Origin: an uncultured Odoribacter sp.
GTDB taxonomy: Bacteria > Bacteroidota > Bacteroidia > Bacteroidales > Marinifilaceae
NCBI GenBank assembly: GCA_900548135.1
Contig: URJC01000032.1
Coordinates: 1-14,433, forward strand
DNA length: 14,433 nt
Reading direction: 5' to 3'
Part shown: piece after piece, positions 13,223-14,433 of the stretch
Numbering within the stretch: the stretch's first letter is position 1
Layout of the letters: every line of letters starts with the position of its first letter
Made by a program: the position numbers and the translations under genes
Notes under the pieces: generated by a model
Database searches by the model: none
What the model was told of the DNA's origin: nothing
What the model saw: the letters and a program-made list of their open reading frames with translations, nothing else

Positions 13223-14433
13223 ATGAAACAAGCAAGATTTATCGGAGAATATCCGAAAGTTGGGATTCGTCCCATTATTGATGCCCGTCAGGGTGGTGTC
13301 CGGGAATCACTGGAAGAACAAACAATGAACATGGCTAAAAGTGTTGCCGACTTGATCAGTAGTGAACTGAAATACAGCGACGGAACTCCCGTTCAGTGTG
13401 TCATCGCAGACTCAACTATCGGTCGTGTACCTGAAGCGGCTGCCTGTGCCGAGAAATTCCGCAAAGAAGGTGTAGGGGTAGTCATTTCAGTGACTCCGTG
13501 TTGGTGTTATGGAAGTGAAACAATTGATTATGATGGCCGGATGCCGCAAGCCATCTGGGGATTCAACGGAACCGAGCGTCCGGGAGCCGTTTATCTGGCA
13601 GCAGCACTGGCTGGCCATAGTCAAAAAGGCATGCCTGCTTTTGGTATTTATGGACACGATGTACAGGACGCCGGCGACAAAACTATACCTGAAGACGTAA
13701 AAGAAAAATTAATACGCTTCACAAAAGCAGGTATTGCAGTAGCCACCATGAAAGGCAAGAGTTACCTGTCTATCGGTAATGTAGCTATGGGTATTGCCGG
13801 AAGTATTGTTAATGCCGACTTTTTCCAGACTTACCTGGGAATGCGTAACGAACAGGTTGATATGAGCGAGGTGATCCGCCGTATCGATGAAGGAATTTAC
13901 GATAAAGAAGAATACGCCAAAGCAATGGCATGGACTGAAAAATATTGCAAGGTAAACGAAGGAACAGATTTCAATCCTGAAAAGAAAAAGAAAAACCGGA
14001 TAGAACTGGACGCCGATTGGGAATACGTTGTAAAAATGTTCATTGTATTCCGTGATCTGATGTGTGGAAATCCTAAATTACGGGAAATGGGCTTCAAAGA
14101 AGAAGCATTGGGCCACAATGCCATTGCCGGAGGTTTCCAGGGCCAGCGTCAATGGACCGACCATATGCCTAACGGCGACTTTGCAGAAGCTTTCATGAAT
14201 ACCTCTTTTGATTGGAATGGTATTCGCGAAGCCTTCGTTTTTGCAACGGAAAATGACTCTTTAAACGGAGTGGCCATGCTATTTGGTAAATTATTATCCA
14301 ATAGCGCCCAAATCTTTGCTGACGTTCGTACTTATTGGAGTCCGGAAGCTGTAGAACGGGTAACCGGCAAGAAACTGACCGGAGCTGCCGCCAATGGTAT
14401 CATTCACCTGATCAACTCGGGAGCTGCCACCCT
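13223..14433 (+). CDS. fucI: L-fucose isomerase, C-terminus beyond right edge
   Basis: The ATG at 13223 opens a frame that runs 403 codons to the window edge, about two thirds of the roughly 590-residue enzyme. FucI converts L-fucose to L-fuculose, the first step of cytoplasmic fucose breakdown, using Mn2+. The sequence matches the family throughout: [20 protein letters not shown] at the start, [43 protein letters not shown], and the metal-binding region [16 protein letters not shown] with Glu343 and [12 protein letters not shown] with Asp367. These match E. coli Glu337 and Asp361 with the same 24-residue spacing. The third metal ligand (a late His) lies beyond the edge. The ATG has no Shine-Dalgarno site, only an A-rich leader, which is normal for Bacteroidetes. 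Further fuc genes (kinase, aldolase, permease) would be expected to the right. Confidence 0.97.
   Translation, partial: MKQARFIGEYPKVGIRPIIDARQGGVRESLEEQTMNMAKSVADLISSELKYSDGTPVQCVIADSTIGRVPEAAACAEKFRKEGVGVVISVTPCWCYGSETIDYDGRMPQAIWGFNGTERPGAVYLAAALAGHSQKGMPAFGIYGHDVQDAGDKTIPEDVKEKLIRFTKAGIAVATMKGKSYLSIGNVAMGIAGSIVNADFFQTYLGMRNEQVDMSEVIRRIDEGIYDKEEYAKAMAWTEKYCKVNEGTDFNPEKKKKNRIELDADWEYVVKMFIVFRDLMCGNPKLREMGFKEEALGHNAIAGGFQGQRQWTDHMPNGDFAEAFMNTSFDWNGIREAFVFATENDSLNGVAMLFGKLLSNSAQIFADVRTYWSPEAVERVTGKKLTGAAANGIIHLINSGAAT

Noticed and set aside
13509..14124. Short frames inside fucI on both strands
   Set aside because: They are shadows of the well-conserved isomerase frame.
1..14433. Frequent TTCCGG/CCGGAA words across the window
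   Set aside because: They occur mostly inside genes, as expected from heavy use of CGG (Arg) and CCG/CCGG-containing codon pairs; no ordered spacing was seen.

Overview
The window looks like a chromosomal segment from a gut-type Bacteroidales bacterium. The evidence is: several perfect matches to the Bacteroidetes sigma -7 element TAnnTTTG (at 4492, 9699, 12132), little use of Shine-Dalgarno sites, a FucR/FucI pair of the Bacteroides kind, a secreted GH3 glycosidase, a clostripain-type lipoprotein and an OlsB/GlsB-like acyltransferase. The genus cannot be fixed from the sequence alone. No rRNA, tRNA, CRISPR array, insertion sequence or prophage was seen.

Left part (1-6514, all minus strand): a GH3 beta-glycosidase cut by the left edge (1-1379); a two-gene unit of an unrecognised 140-residue protein and a SNF2-family ATPase whose TTG start overlaps its upstream neighbour (1501-4471); and a complete GH13 alpha-glucosidase (4566-6254). 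Directly upstream of the glucosidase lies a wreck of a GH13 alpha-amylase (6271-6514). Its N- and C-terminal ends survive but about 400 codons between them are gone, and the tail carries two frameshifts. The glucosidase was therefore probably the second gene of an amylase-glucosidase starch/maltodextrin operon.

Decay zone (6271-7059): next to the amylase wreck is a plus-strand wreck of an MFS drug exporter (6614-6899), also internally deleted and frameshifted, and then a 39-codon minus-strand ORF of unclear nature (6940-7059).

Middle (7066-10746): a clostripain-like (C11) lipoprotein protease overlaps a DinF-type MATE exporter on the minus strand. Divergent from these is a plus-strand GNAT acyltransferase of the type that makes N-acyl glycine/ornithine lipids, with a good promoter. 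A 12-bp perfect dyad between convergent genes looks like a bidirectional terminator.

Right part (10801-14433): a PdxA-family dehydrogenase (minus) faces away from fucR and fucI (plus; fucI is cut by the right edge). The PdxA protein keeps all three metal-binding histidines but lacks most residues that bind 4-hydroxythreonine phosphate in the classical enzyme, so it probably has another substrate. fucR and fucI are each preceded by a 20-bp tandem repeat of the decamer WTCAGCAYAG, found nowhere else in the window as a pair. At fucR it covers the predicted transcription start. This is the best candidate for the FucR operator and for an autoregulated L-fucose switch.
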